Shown: in pieces, positions 15,453 through 23,018 of the stretch | Layout: the number at the start of each line of letters is the position of its first letter | Position numbering within the stretch: the first letter of the stretch is position 1 | Translations under genes and position numbers: made by a program | NCBI GenBank assembly: GCA_013388645.1 | Contig: JACAEV010000035.1 | Coordinates: 1 to 40,855, forward strand | Origin: Syntrophaceae bacterium | GTDB lineage: Bacteria; Desulfobacterota; BSN033; UBA1163 | Direction of reading: 5' to 3' | Length of the DNA: 40,855 bases | Notes under the pieces: generated by a model | What the model was told of the DNA's origin: nothing | Seen by the model: the letters and a program-made list of their open reading frames with translations, nothing else | The model's database searches: none

Positions 15453-16463
15453 ATGCAGACCGGTTTGTTGGATTGGCAGATACGTTTTAAACAACTGGAC
15501 AATGGGGGTGATCCGCTGCCCAAGATTCAGAAAATGGTGGACTGGAAACGGTTTCGTCCTATCCTGGAGGTAGTGCGAGACAAACAGCGCAAATCCAATG
15601 CAGGCCGAAAACCCTTTGATGTGCTGTTGATGTTCAAAGTTTTGATTCTTCAATCGCTTTACAATCTGTCGGACGAGCAGACGGAGTTTCAGATTCGGGA
15701 TCGTCTCTCGTTTATGCGATTCTTGGATCTGTCTTTGGGAGAGGACGTTCCGGACGCCAAGACCCTCTGGTTGTTTCGGGAGCAGTTGACCGAGGCTGGG
15801 GTGATTGAAAAAGCCTTTGACCAATTTGAGGCGTATCTTTGCGAGCAAGGCTTCTCGGCCCGCAAAGGGCAGATTGTAGACGCCAGTATTGTTCCTGTAC
15901 CAAAGCAGAGGAACAGTCGGGAAGAGAATAAGCGAATCAAGCAGGGAGAGGTTCCAGAAGACTGGAGCGAGCAGAAGAAGCGCCAGAAGGATACGGATGC
16001 CCGCTGGACCAAGAAGAATGGTCAGAACTACTATGGTTATAAGAATCATATTGATGTGGATGTGAAGCATAAACTGATTCGCAGCTATGAGGTGACCCCG
16101 GCGTCGGTTCATGACAGTCAGGTCTTTGAGGATCTTTTGGATGAAGATAACAGCAGTCGGGATGTGTGGGCGGACTCGGCGTATCGTTCGGAGGAGAAGC
16201 TCAGAGAGTTGAAGCAACGACGGTATCGGGAGCATCTTCAGCGTAAGGGATGCAAGCACAAGAAGCTGACGGATCGGGAGGCCCAAGGCAATCGGACGCG
16301 TTCTCGAATTCGGAGTCGTGTGGAACACGTCTTTGGGGTGCAGGCGAAGCGGGCGGGAAAGCTGATCGTACGGGCCATTGGTTTGTTCAGGGTGAAGGCC
16401 AAGGTTGGGTTGAGGAATCTGGCTTACAATTTGGATCGATTCTGTGTGTTGGTAGGGGCATGA
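15453..16463 (+). CDS. IS5-family transposase
   Basis: 336 residues. The N-terminal region (RKPFDVLLMFKVLILQSLYNLSDEQTEFQI) is the usual DUF772-like helical domain of IS5 transposases. The DDE catalytic core is complete: Asp in GQIVDASIVPVP, Asp in DVWADSAYRSEE and Glu in RIRSRVEHVFG, the last inside the IS5-type Y-x2-R-x3-E-like region. The start ATG follows AAAGGAGAGAG. It fills the element between its inverted repeats, as expected for a single-gene IS. A long antisense frame across it (15384-16577) is a shadow. Confidence 0.92.
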   Translation: MQTGLLDWQIRFKQLDNGGDPLPKIQKMVDWKRFRPILEVVRDKQRKSNAGRKPFDVLLMFKVLILQSLYNLSDEQTEFQIRDRLSFMRFLDLSLGEDVPDAKTLWLFREQLTEAGVIEKAFDQFEAYLCEQGFSARKGQIVDASIVPVPKQRNSREENKRIKQGEVPEDWSEQKKRQKDTDARWTKKNGQNYYGYKNHIDVDVKHKLIRSYEVTPASVHDSQVFEDLLDEDNSSRDVWADSAYRSEEKLRELKQRRYREHLQRKGCKHKKLTDREAQGNRTRSRIRSRVEHVFGVQAKRAGKLIVRAIGLFRVKAKVGLRNLAYNLDRFCVLVGA

Positions 16464-16480
16464 TTGCCCTGGAGAGGACC

Positions 16481-16520
16481 ACTGGGTAAAATGACCCAGT
16501 TGGATCGTTAAAAAACGATC
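16481..16520 (+). terminator. Tandem hairpins after the transposase gene
   Basis: ACTGGGT (16481-16487)/ACCCAGT (16494-16500), followed by GATCGTT (16503-16509)/AACGATC (16514-16520). Two adjacent perfect stems 20 bp after the stop codon suggest termination or shielding, although only A residues, not a T-tract, follow on this strand. Confidence 0.4.
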
Positions 16521-16643
16521 AAAAGGGGACTTCAGATAGGTTTGATAAGATGAATGATCGATTTTTCTGTTTAACACTTCTGGTAATTTCGATGCAACGG
16601 ATTCCTAACTCTCGAAAATCAAATTTTTAGAGGTTGCCTCAAG

Positions 16644-16699
16644 ATTCAAGATTCAAAATTCAAAATTCAAGATTCAAAATTCAAAATTCAAAATTCAAG
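16644..16699. repeat. Tandem array of eight 7-bp units (ATTCAAR)
   Basis: Eight perfect head-to-tail units, each ATTCAAA or ATTCAAG, with only the last base varying. The array starts 5 bases after the IS5 right end and runs into the 3' end of the Cas6 gene, whose last codons and stop are made of this repeat. It is too short in unit length to be a CRISPR. Confidence 0.9.
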
Positions 16700-17685
16700 A
16701 TTTTATATTTTCCTAATCCGAAACTGGTCCCTTTTCCAACGTTGATATACTCTCCGAGCAATAAAAATGGAAAAAAGGGTTCAAAATTTCCCTCAAAGGT
16801 GATTGAGCCTATGAATCCCCCCATCCTCATCTTTTTTTCCTGGCGATTCGAATACCGCTCCCAGTCAAACCAGGAAAGGGATTCTTTTGTACCCATTATC
16901 TCCTTAGACTTTTCTATTAGTCCTTTAAAATCGAGTTCTAATTCCTCTCCACAATGGAAATAAGAAAGAAGTGAAATTCGTCTCAATAGATTTCGCATAA
17001 GAATGTGAAATTCTAATTTAGGGGTAAGCCTTCCATCAAATTTCAATCGGGTAGGGGTAATGAAAAGTAGGTCTATCCTGACAGGTGAAGATTCAAAGAG
17101 ACACAGGTCATCAAAGGTTAAAACCCTGAAGTGATTCCGAAGGATTTTATCTTTTCCTGAATAAATGATTTTCCCCTCTTCGCTCCTCTCACCCCTCTTA
17201 TCATCTTTTCCCTTTATCCTTTGACTTGGACGGACTTCCTTCACCTCTTCCAATAAATATTTTCCTCTGCCTTTACCAATTCCTATTCGTCCCAATTCGT
17301 CAAAGGTGTATATGAAATAGGGAAGGCAATCGATCGATTTACCAATCAAGGTCAATTCAAAACAGAGAATCTCACCTTCTCGATATTCCCCTTTCTCTTC
17401 CAAAGGGGGATTGATGACGAAAGGATGAGGGGCGTAGGGATATTTCCTCATTTTTAAAGTGCCCGAAGGAGGTGGAGTTTCAAAAACATAGGAATAGACA
17501 CATTTTTCTTTTAGAATACAGGAATTACAAATTCTTTCCCTGCTTACACAAACAACCTTCTTGAAAGCATGGCCAAAAGCACCCCTAAAGGTTGAACCTT
17601 TGTAAGGGGGTAATTTAATGGGGCTTTCTGATCTGATGGAGAATAGAAATTTAGCGAATCTGAATTGAGCTGGTCGCCTTTCCAT
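16681..17685 (-). CDS. cas6: Orphan Cas6-type RAMP endoribonuclease
   Basis: 334 residues. It fits the long Cas6 group that processes CRISPR precursor RNA: N-terminal PPYKGSTFRGAFGHAFKKVVC (about 26-46), a Cys cluster C46-x6-C53-x2-C56-x5-C62 followed by YSYVFE, and a C-terminal glycine-rich loop GEYINVGKGTSFGLGKYKI, the RAMP hallmark. I start at the ATG at 17685 because GAGGG lies 8 bases before it; the in-frame ATG at 17700 has no such site. No CRISPR array, cas1/cas2 or effector gene is in the window, so it either serves a locus elsewhere or has another RNA target. The final codons are read from the 7-bp tandem repeat, so the C terminus may have been altered. Family call is good; activity is unproven. 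Confidence 0.75.
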   Translation of the reverse strand: MERRPAQFRFAKFLFSIRSESPIKLPPYKGSTFRGAFGHAFKKVVCVSRERICNSCILKEKCVYSYVFETPPPSGTLKMRKYPYAPHPFVINPPLEEKGEYREGEILCFELTLIGKSIDCLPYFIYTFDELGRIGIGKGRGKYLLEEVKEVRPSQRIKGKDDKRGERSEEGKIIYSGKDKILRNHFRVLTFDDLCLFESSPVRIDLLFITPTRLKFDGRLTPKLEFHILMRNLLRRISLLSYFHCGEELELDFKGLIEKSKEIMGTKESLSWFDWERYSNRQEKKMRMGGFIGSITFEGNFEPFFPFLLLGEYINVGKGTSFGLGKYKILNFEF

Positions 17686-17980
17686 TTCTTTTGCCCTCAT
17701 TCAATGGAAGAGAAGGGTTAGGGTTTAAGTTCATATTAAAGGTTTAACGATAGGCGGCCTTAACGGGTTTAAAATCTACTAAATTTTTACAATAAAGTCT
17801 ATAAAAATTATTTATTCTTTTAATTGTTCTGTTTTTCGATGTCTGAATTAACATAGATAATTGGCCTGAAGATATCTTATTATCGGCTTTCCTCTAAAAA
17901 GGGGTCTCTCAAGAACCATATAGCCTTTTAAGAAATAACCTGTTATAAAAATCTAAGATTTATCCAACAGAGGAAGAGAG
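17686..17980. other. AT-rich divergent spacer, Cas6 / molybdopterin oxidoreductase
   Basis: 295 bp upstream of both divergent genes, so it should hold both promoters, but no convincing -35/-10 pair, operator or RNA is visible. In particular there is no CRISPR-like repeat. Confidence 0.4.
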
Positions 17981-20113
17981 ATGGTCGAGAAGACAATAAA
18001 GAAAGGGTTATGTGGGATCTGTCCATCAGGTTGTGGTGTAGAGATCTCTATGAAGGGAGAAAGGCTTCATCGCATTAAGCCGATGGAGGGTCATCCCTTA
18101 GGGATTGTTTGCCGGCGAGGGATCCATGCCGAAGAGATTATTTATTCCCCCGACCGATTACCATCCCCGATGAAACGAATTGGGAACCGAGGGGAGGGTA
18201 AATTTGAGAAGATTTCTTGGGAGGAGGCTTTTGAGCGATCGGCTAACTTGATTAAGAAGGTGATAGAGAAAAGTGGCCCTGAGGCCATGGCGATTTATTC
18301 AGGGAGAGGAGGGTTTGAAGAATCGCTAATAGATATTTTTACAGTAGGGGGACACGATCATATCTGTTTGAACTTTCTCTTTCCATTGGGATCTCCAAAC
18401 ACTTTCAGTTGCAGTTCCCTCTGTAACAATGCCCATCGTGTCATTGCCCCTGTGTCTACTTTTGGAGTTTCTTATGACCGCCTCTTCCCGGATTTCGAAA
18501 AAAGTGACCAGATCGTTGTTTGGGGTTCAAACCCTGCAACGGATTCTCCCCCCATCCATTTAAAAAAAATCTTGGAAGCCAAGGCTCGTGGTACAAAGGT
18601 GGTAGTGATCGATCCTCTTAAAACTTATACGGCAGAGAAGTCTGGCGAATGGATTGGCCTCAGACCCGGTACAGATGGGGCTTTGGCCTTGGGGATGGCC
18701 CATGTGATGATGGAGAAAGGCTTTTACGATGAAGCCTTTGCGAATGATTGGATCCACGGCCTTGAAGAATTCAAAGATTATGTCAAAGGATTCCCTCCTG
18801 AAGTAGTAGAGAAGATCACCTGGGTCAAAGCAGAAAAGATCAGGAAATTGGCTGAGGATATTGCCAAGCCGAAAACCTCCCTGCTTCTCCATACAGGCCT
18901 GGAATACACCAATAGCGGTGTCCAAAATATTCGGGCCATTCTTATTTTTTGGGCTTTGGCAGGGAACCTGGACCGACCAGGAGGATTAGTTTTTCGAATG
19001 TCCCATAGATCTCCGGCTCGAAGAAATCGGATCGAACCACCCCGAGGGAAACCCGCCATCGGTTCGGATCGCCATCGCCTCTATTGTGTCCTGAATAGAA
19101 GCGGCCATTTCATGGAGGTACCGAGGGCCATTCTTAAAGGAGAGCCTTATCCAGTGAGAGGGTTGATTGTTCTTGGAGGTTCGATCATTACTGCTTTTCC
19201 AAACCCCGAGGAGTGGAGGCGATCAATCGAAGCCCTTGATTGTCTTTTGGTGATTGATCGGTTTCTAACCAACGAAGCTTTATATGCGGATATCGTTTTT
19301 CCAGCGACGACGATGTTTGAGATCACTTCCTATAAACGTTACCCAGGTCACCTCTCATTTCGGGAAAGGGTTGTGCCTCCTGTTGGAGAAGCCAGAAATG
19401 ATTATCTTATTTTGGCAGGGTTGGCAAAAGCCTTAGGTTATGGAGATCACTATCCCCAATCCGAAGAGGCGATGTTAGAGTTTGTATTTCAGGAATCCCC
19501 TGAGTTTCTCGAAAAAATGAAATCGACCTCTGAAGGCCTTTCCCTTCCTTCTCCTCCTATGTTCTATGAAAAGTACAAGACGGGATTGCTTCGAAAGGAC
19601 GGACATCCAGGATTTGAGACCCCTTCCAAGAAATTCGAGATCGCTTCGAATTTATTGAAAAAATATGGACATGATCCTCTTCCCATTTATCAAGAACCTT
19701 CTGAGGGTCCGATTGGTTCTCCTGATTTGGTTAAGGAGTTTCCACTTGTTCTAACCACAGGGACTCGACTCCAATCTGCCTTCAGAAGTCAGCACCTCAA
19801 TATCCCGGGCCTACTCAAACTTCAGGACAAGCCCAATATCCTCATTCATCCTGAGGATGCAGACCCCAGGGGGATTCAGAACGGAGATAAGGTCTGGGTG
19901 AAGACAAAAAGGGGAAAAGTCCCTTTCTATGCAAAAGTGACAAGGCGGATTATGAAGGGTGTCATTGAGGCCAATATGGGAGGGGGCGGACCTCTTCAAC
20001 CTCAATCATGGCGAGAAGCCAATGTGAATGAATTAACAGATTCTGAAAACCGGGATTCCATTTCTGGATTTCCCGTCTTTAAGGCGTTGCTCTGTGAGGT
20101 TGAGAAAGGCTGA
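17981..20113 (+). CDS. Molybdopterin-dependent oxidoreductase (DMSO reductase superfamily)
   Basis: 710 residues. The N terminus has a 4Fe-4S site C11-x2-C14-x3-C18 with C44 (CGICPSGCGVEIS...GIVCRRG). The bis-pterin guanine dinucleotide-binding core follows: SGPEAMAIYSGRGG, VVWGSNPATDSPP, VVVIDPLKTYTAEKSGEWIGLRPGTD, and the C-terminal TTGTRLQSAFRSQHLN...IHPEDADPRGIQNGDKVWVKT domain. In GSPNTFSCSSLCNNA (137-151) either Cys144 or Cys148 is placed to ligate Mo or W. There is no Tat signal, so it is probably cytoplasmic. Family members include formate dehydrogenases, thiosulfate/polysulfide reductases and acetylene hydratase-like enzymes; the substrate is unknown. No electron-transfer subunit is encoded next to it, unusual for a respiratory enzyme. 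Its 3' end overlaps the convergent acyl-CoA ligase gene by 35 bp. Confidence 0.85.
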   Translation: MVEKTIKKGLCGICPSGCGVEISMKGERLHRIKPMEGHPLGIVCRRGIHAEEIIYSPDRLPSPMKRIGNRGEGKFEKISWEEAFERSANLIKKVIEKSGPEAMAIYSGRGGFEESLIDIFTVGGHDHICLNFLFPLGSPNTFSCSSLCNNAHRVIAPVSTFGVSYDRLFPDFEKSDQIVVWGSNPATDSPPIHLKKILEAKARGTKVVVIDPLKTYTAEKSGEWIGLRPGTDGALALGMAHVMMEKGFYDEAFANDWIHGLEEFKDYVKGFPPEVVEKITWVKAEKIRKLAEDIAKPKTSLLLHTGLEYTNSGVQNIRAILIFWALAGNLDRPGGLVFRMSHRSPARRNRIEPPRGKPAIGSDRHRLYCVLNRSGHFMEVPRAILKGEPYPVRGLIVLGGSIITAFPNPEEWRRSIEALDCLLVIDRFLTNEALYADIVFPATTMFEITSYKRYPGHLSFRERVVPPVGEARNDYLILAGLAKALGYGDHYPQSEEAMLEFVFQESPEFLEKMKSTSEGLSLPSPPMFYEKYKTGLLRKDGHPGFETPSKKFEIASNLLKKYGHDPLPIYQEPSEGPIGSPDLVKEFPLVLTTGTRLQSAFRSQHLNIPGLLKLQDKPNILIHPEDADPRGIQNGDKVWVKTKRGKVPFYAKVTRRIMKGVIEANMGGGGPLQPQSWREANVNELTDSENRDSISGFPVFKALLCEVEKG

Positions 20114-21632
20114 GGAAGAATTTTTTCACTTCCTCTTTCAAGACCTTTCCCATTTTGTTTCTGGGGAGTTCCTGGAGAAAAAAAACCTCCTTGGGGCATT
20201 TCCAATCGAGGAGATGAAGTTTGCAGTGATCTTGAATCTCTTGAGCCGTGAGCGTTACCCCTGGTCTTAATACGACCGCTGCCACCACTTTCTCTCCCCA
20301 TTTCTCATCTGGAATTCCTACGACACAGGACTCTGAGACTTTTGGGTGACGATGGATCACGGATTCGATCTCTTGAGGCGATATATTCTCACCTCCAGAG
20401 ATGATGATATGTTTCAACCGATCTGTGATATAGTAATATCCTTCTTCATCCTTTTTGCCGAGATCGCCCGTACGAAACCAGCCCTTCACAAATGAGGCTT
20501 CGGTCTCCTGGGATTTTCTCCAATATCCCGGGCTCACGTTTGGACCTCTTAACCAAATTTCTCCTACCTCCCCTGGTGTCACATCTTGAAGCGTCTCCGG
20601 GTTCACGATCCTTACTTCCACCTCCGGAAGCGGGAGCCCAATGGAGCCAGGTTTTTTTCTTCCCCGAAGAGGATTTGAAAAATTCATTCCGGTTTCAGAC
20701 ATCCCCTCTCTCTCTACGGGCTCTTTACCAAAGAGTTCCTTTATCCTTTCAAAATCTTTTGGAAGAAGAGGGGCAGAGCCGGAGGCCAGGAATCGAAGGT
20801 GACTGAAATCTCTCCTCTCACCTCCTAACGTCTCTATCATCCTCAAATACATGGTTGGGACACCCATAAACAGGGTGCAGGCCAATTCTCCCTTTTGTTG
20901 AGAAAGAATATCCAAGACAGTCCCCGGGGAAAATTCATCACACATGACCACTTTGGCTCCGGCGATCAAAGCGGTATGAAGGGCAAAGCATAAACCATGA
21001 ATATGAAACAGCGGAAGGGCGTGAAAGAGGACATCTCTTTCCGTAATTTCCCAAATTTGGATGATGTTCTTCGCATCTTGGATTAGATTCTGATGGGTGA
21101 GAATGGCTCCCTTGGGATACCCTGTTGTTCCAGAAGTATAAATCAGGAGGGCAGGGTCATGAGGACCTGATGTCGCCTCGATGACCTGGGCTGAGGATTC
21201 TAAGAATAATTTGTCTTCAGTAAAAGGAGAATCTGCGTCGAAGGATAGGGTGAGTCTTTTTTCATCGATCGATCGGATTAAGGCTTCCTCTTTCTTCCCG
21301 ACCAATACCATCTTTGCATCGGTGTCCTCCAAAAAATATTCCATTTCCTCTTTTTTGAATCCTGGATTGAGCATCACGGAGATGGCCCCCACTTTCAAGA
21401 TGCCAAGATGAAGGATTACCTGTTTAACACTTTTGGGCATAAAAAGAATAACCCGATCTCCTTTCTCAAGACCCATTTTTATCAATCCCAGGGCGACCCG
21501 ATTGGAGAGATGATGAAGTTGCAAATAAGAGAGCCGGCTTTCCCGTCTCCCCTTCCTTATGAACAGGATGGCTTCTTTTGTCCCCAACCGGAGGGCGGTT
21601 TGATCAATCAGACGGATCAATGTTTCATCCAT
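20079..21632 (-). CDS. MatB-like acyl-CoA synthetase (AMP-forming)
   Basis: 517 residues. The ANL adenylation core is clear: P-loop YTSGTTGYPKG (165-175), MGVPTMYLRM, ASGSAPL, the A5 region EGMSETGMNFSNPLRG, GWFRTGDLG, DRLKHIIISGGENISPQEIE and the C-terminal catalytic-lysine motif LPRNKMGKVLKEE. The stretch SETGMNFSNPLRGRKKPGSIGLPLP is close to malonyl-/methylmalonyl-CoA synthetases (MatB, ACSF3), which suggests a short dicarboxylate substrate. One oddity is Glu where A5 normally has Tyr in RYGM. It stands alone on its strand, converging on the molybdopterin enzyme; a 35-bp overlap covers both stop codons. The substrate is an inference from motif resemblance. Confidence 0.85.
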   Translation of the reverse strand: MDETLIRLIDQTALRLGTKEAILFIRKGRRESRLSYLQLHHLSNRVALGLIKMGLEKGDRVILFMPKSVKQVILHLGILKVGAISVMLNPGFKKEEMEYFLEDTDAKMVLVGKKEEALIRSIDEKRLTLSFDADSPFTEDKLFLESSAQVIEATSGPHDPALLIYTSGTTGYPKGAILTHQNLIQDAKNIIQIWEITERDVLFHALPLFHIHGLCFALHTALIAGAKVVMCDEFSPGTVLDILSQQKGELACTLFMGVPTMYLRMIETLGGERRDFSHLRFLASGSAPLLPKDFERIKELFGKEPVEREGMSETGMNFSNPLRGRKKPGSIGLPLPEVEVRIVNPETLQDVTPGEVGEIWLRGPNVSPGYWRKSQETEASFVKGWFRTGDLGKKDEEGYYYITDRLKHIIISGGENISPQEIESVIHRHPKVSESCVVGIPDEKWGEKVVAAVVLRPGVTLTAQEIQDHCKLHLLDWKCPKEVFFLQELPRNKMGKVLKEEVKKFFLSLSQPHRATP

Positions 21633-21930
21633 TTTCGTTTCTCATCTCGTAGGATTAGACTTTTTGAAATAGAAGGACTTTGTAGAGTGAATACGAAATG
21701 ATATTATCATTAAAAAGGGAAAAACCCAAATTTCGATTTTTGGACTTTTTCAGAAATCTCAATAAAAACTTGCCTACCCCCCATTTTTTAAATCAACAAG
21801 GAATGAGAAACGAAAATGACACAGGCAGACGGGGGTCCAAAACCTTAGAATGCGGTCGGAATAAAAAGGTTTGGTATGGGTCCTCTTCACTGACATCGTC
21901 ATCCAACCTGACCCAAAAGAATAAAAATCA
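21633..21930. other. Divergent spacer, acyl-CoA ligase / unknown gene
   Basis: Roughly 300 bp of AT-rich DNA between divergent genes. Apart from the rightward promoter at 21931-21958, I see no gene, terminator or strong repeat. Confidence 0.35.
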
Positions 21931-21958
21931 TTGACAGTAAAAATAGCTCTGATAAAAT
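21931..21958 (+). promoter_or_regulatory. Predicted sigma-70 promoter for the unknown gene at 22016
   Basis: TTGACA (21931-21936), 16-base spacer, TAAAAT (21953-21958), about 57 bases before the start codon. Confidence 0.6.
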
Positions 21959-22015
21959 GGCAGGGTAACATAGCTTAATATAAATAGGTCATATTACATC
22001 GAGGAGAAAGGCATC

Positions 22016-22495
22016 TTGGGAGTCTTTGATTTTTTAAAAGGAGGCGGGCGAGGGGTAGGGGATGCACCAAACCCTCCGGTCAGCAAAGAGACCAGATCTT
22101 ACGATGAACTCATCGATGAGATCATGGAGTGGAATATTGAACATACAGATATTTTAGAGGTATTGCGGAAGGAAGTCGAAGAAGAGAGGCTTGCGACTTG
22201 GTCTCGTGCCTTAGAGGTTGGGGTGAGGAAAGGACTTGCGTCTCCTTCGGGCAAGGTGGAAGAAAGTCCCTTCTATTCGACGTTTCTTGATCTGTATCAA
22301 TATGTCAATCGTCTGAGACCAAAGTTGTTGACGAACCCGACCATGCAACATGTGAAGAAGATGGAGAAGTCGGATTCTCTCTGCATGTGCATTATCTGTG
22401 GCATACGTGCCTTACAAATGGAGAGTGGAGCGAAACGGTTGTTTAATACTCTCCATTGGATATTACTGGAGAGGTATTTGAGCAATTTACCATGA
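22016..22495 (+). CDS. Protein of unknown function, 159 residues
   Basis: I do not recognise this protein. It starts at a TTG (22016) with GAGGAG 9 bases upstream and a good promoter before that. The N terminus is MGVFDFLKGGGRGVGDAPNPP, a flexible glycine-rich leader. Residues 25-70 are acidic and probably helical (SYDELIDEIMEWNIEHTDILEVLRKEVEEERL), and the C-terminal half has a Cys-rich helix (SDSLCMCIICGIRALQMESG). There is no signal peptide or membrane helix. It sits alone between a divergent ligase gene and a tRNA gene. Coding potential is supported by the ribosome-binding site, the promoter and the coherent charge pattern; function is open. Confidence 0.6.
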   Translation: MGVFDFLKGGGRGVGDAPNPPVSKETRSYDELIDEIMEWNIEHTDILEVLRKEVEEERLATWSRALEVGVRKGLASPSGKVEESPFYSTFLDLYQYVNRLRPKLLTNPTMQHVKKMEKSDSLCMCIICGIRALQMESGAKRLFNTLHWILLERYLSNLP

Positions 22496-22598
22496 CGGCT
22501 TCATCCTCTACGAACGATGAGAATGAAAGAATGATAAATGGCAATTCAAGACGGATACGGAACACGGCCACGGGCACGTTTTTTAATCCATTACAGGG

Positions 22599-22626
22599 TT
22601 GACTTTTTAAGAAGGTCTTATAAAAT
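22599..22626 (+). promoter_or_regulatory. Predicted promoter of tRNA-Val
   Basis: TTGACT (22599-22604), 16-base spacer, TAAAAT (22621-22626), ending 12 bases before the tRNA 5' end. Confidence 0.6.
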
Positions 22627-22638
22627 ACGGTATAAAAC

Positions 22639-22713
22639 GGGCGCTTAGTTCAGGGGGAGAACGCCTGCTTCACACGCAGGAGGTCACTGGTTCAAATCCA
22701 GTAGCGCCCACCA
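22639..22713 (+). tRNA. tRNA-Val (anticodon CAC)
   Basis: Cloverleaf of 75 bases. The acceptor stem GGGCGCT (22639-22645) pairs with AGCGCCC (22703-22709), and discriminator A plus an encoded CCA ends the gene (22710-22713). The anticodon stem CCTGC/GCAGG closes a 7-base loop TTCACAC with CAC at positions 34-36, reading GUG valine codons. The T arm is CTGG-TTCAAAT-CCAG. It has its own promoter and a terminator 10 bases downstream, so it is a single-gene unit. Confidence 0.96.
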
Positions 22714-22722
22714 TTCTGGTAT

Positions 22723-22768
22723 AAAAAAGGGACAGGCTGATTTTCAAAAGATGGCCTGTCCTTTTTTG
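22723..22768 (+). terminator. Rho-independent terminator after tRNA-Val
   Basis: GGACAGGC (22730-22737) pairs with GCCTGTCC (22754-22761). The stem is extended by an A-tract opposite the following TTTTTT tract, which makes a strong terminator. Confidence 0.85.
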
Positions 22769-22880
22769 TTAAATATTTTTAACTGGGCGAAGGTGCCTGC
22801 CTGTTATCCCGATTGACTTTGCCTATGGCATCTTTTATAAAATTAAAATCTATATGATAAATTTCTCGTTCTTTTTTCTG

Positions 22881-22985
22881 TTCCGAACCAAGAGGACAAC
22901 GGGTTGTCCCCTTGGGGGATATGGTCCTCTGGTACGGGATATTCGCCTCTCGCGGGGTGTTTTTGGGAACCGCGAGCTTAGCCCG
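22881..22985 (+). repeat. Structured dispersed repeat, copy A
   Basis: About 105 bases that match copy B (25353-25461, opposite strand) over almost the whole length, with one single-base gap. Stem 1 is AGAGGAC (22891-22897)/GTCCTCT (22924-22930). Between the stems both copies share GGTACGGGATATTCGCC. Stem 2 is CTCGCGG (22949-22955)/CCGCGAG (22970-22976), and copy B has different bases there that still pair. This copy lies in the leader of the PHP gene, 34 bases before its start. Whether it is a mobile palindromic element or encodes an RNA is not known. Confidence 0.75.
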
Positions 22986-23018
22986 TAGGGCTTCTTGATG
23001 GGAGTTAAAATTTAATTT

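Larger units (their letters stand above)
15352..16639 (+). mobile_element. IS5-family insertion sequence
   Basis: About 1.29 kb with one transposase gene. The left end AGG-GTT-CCTCTAAAAATT (15352-15369) is matched by the complement of the right end, AGG-CAA-CCTCTAAAAATT (16639-16622): 15 of 18 positions agree, the three differing bases being adjacent. I see no convincing target-site duplication. The right end lies 5 bases from an array of 7-bp repeats, so its target was repetitive DNA. The transposase frame is intact, so the element may still be able to move. Confidence 0.75.

Noticed and set aside
15384-16577. 397-codon antisense frame across the IS5 element
   Set aside because: A shadow of the transposase in the opposite strand; the transposase has all DDE motifs.
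16644-16699. ATTCAAR array as a CRISPR array serving the adjacent Cas6
   Set aside because: Units are 7 bp with no spacers; a tandem microsatellite-like repeat.
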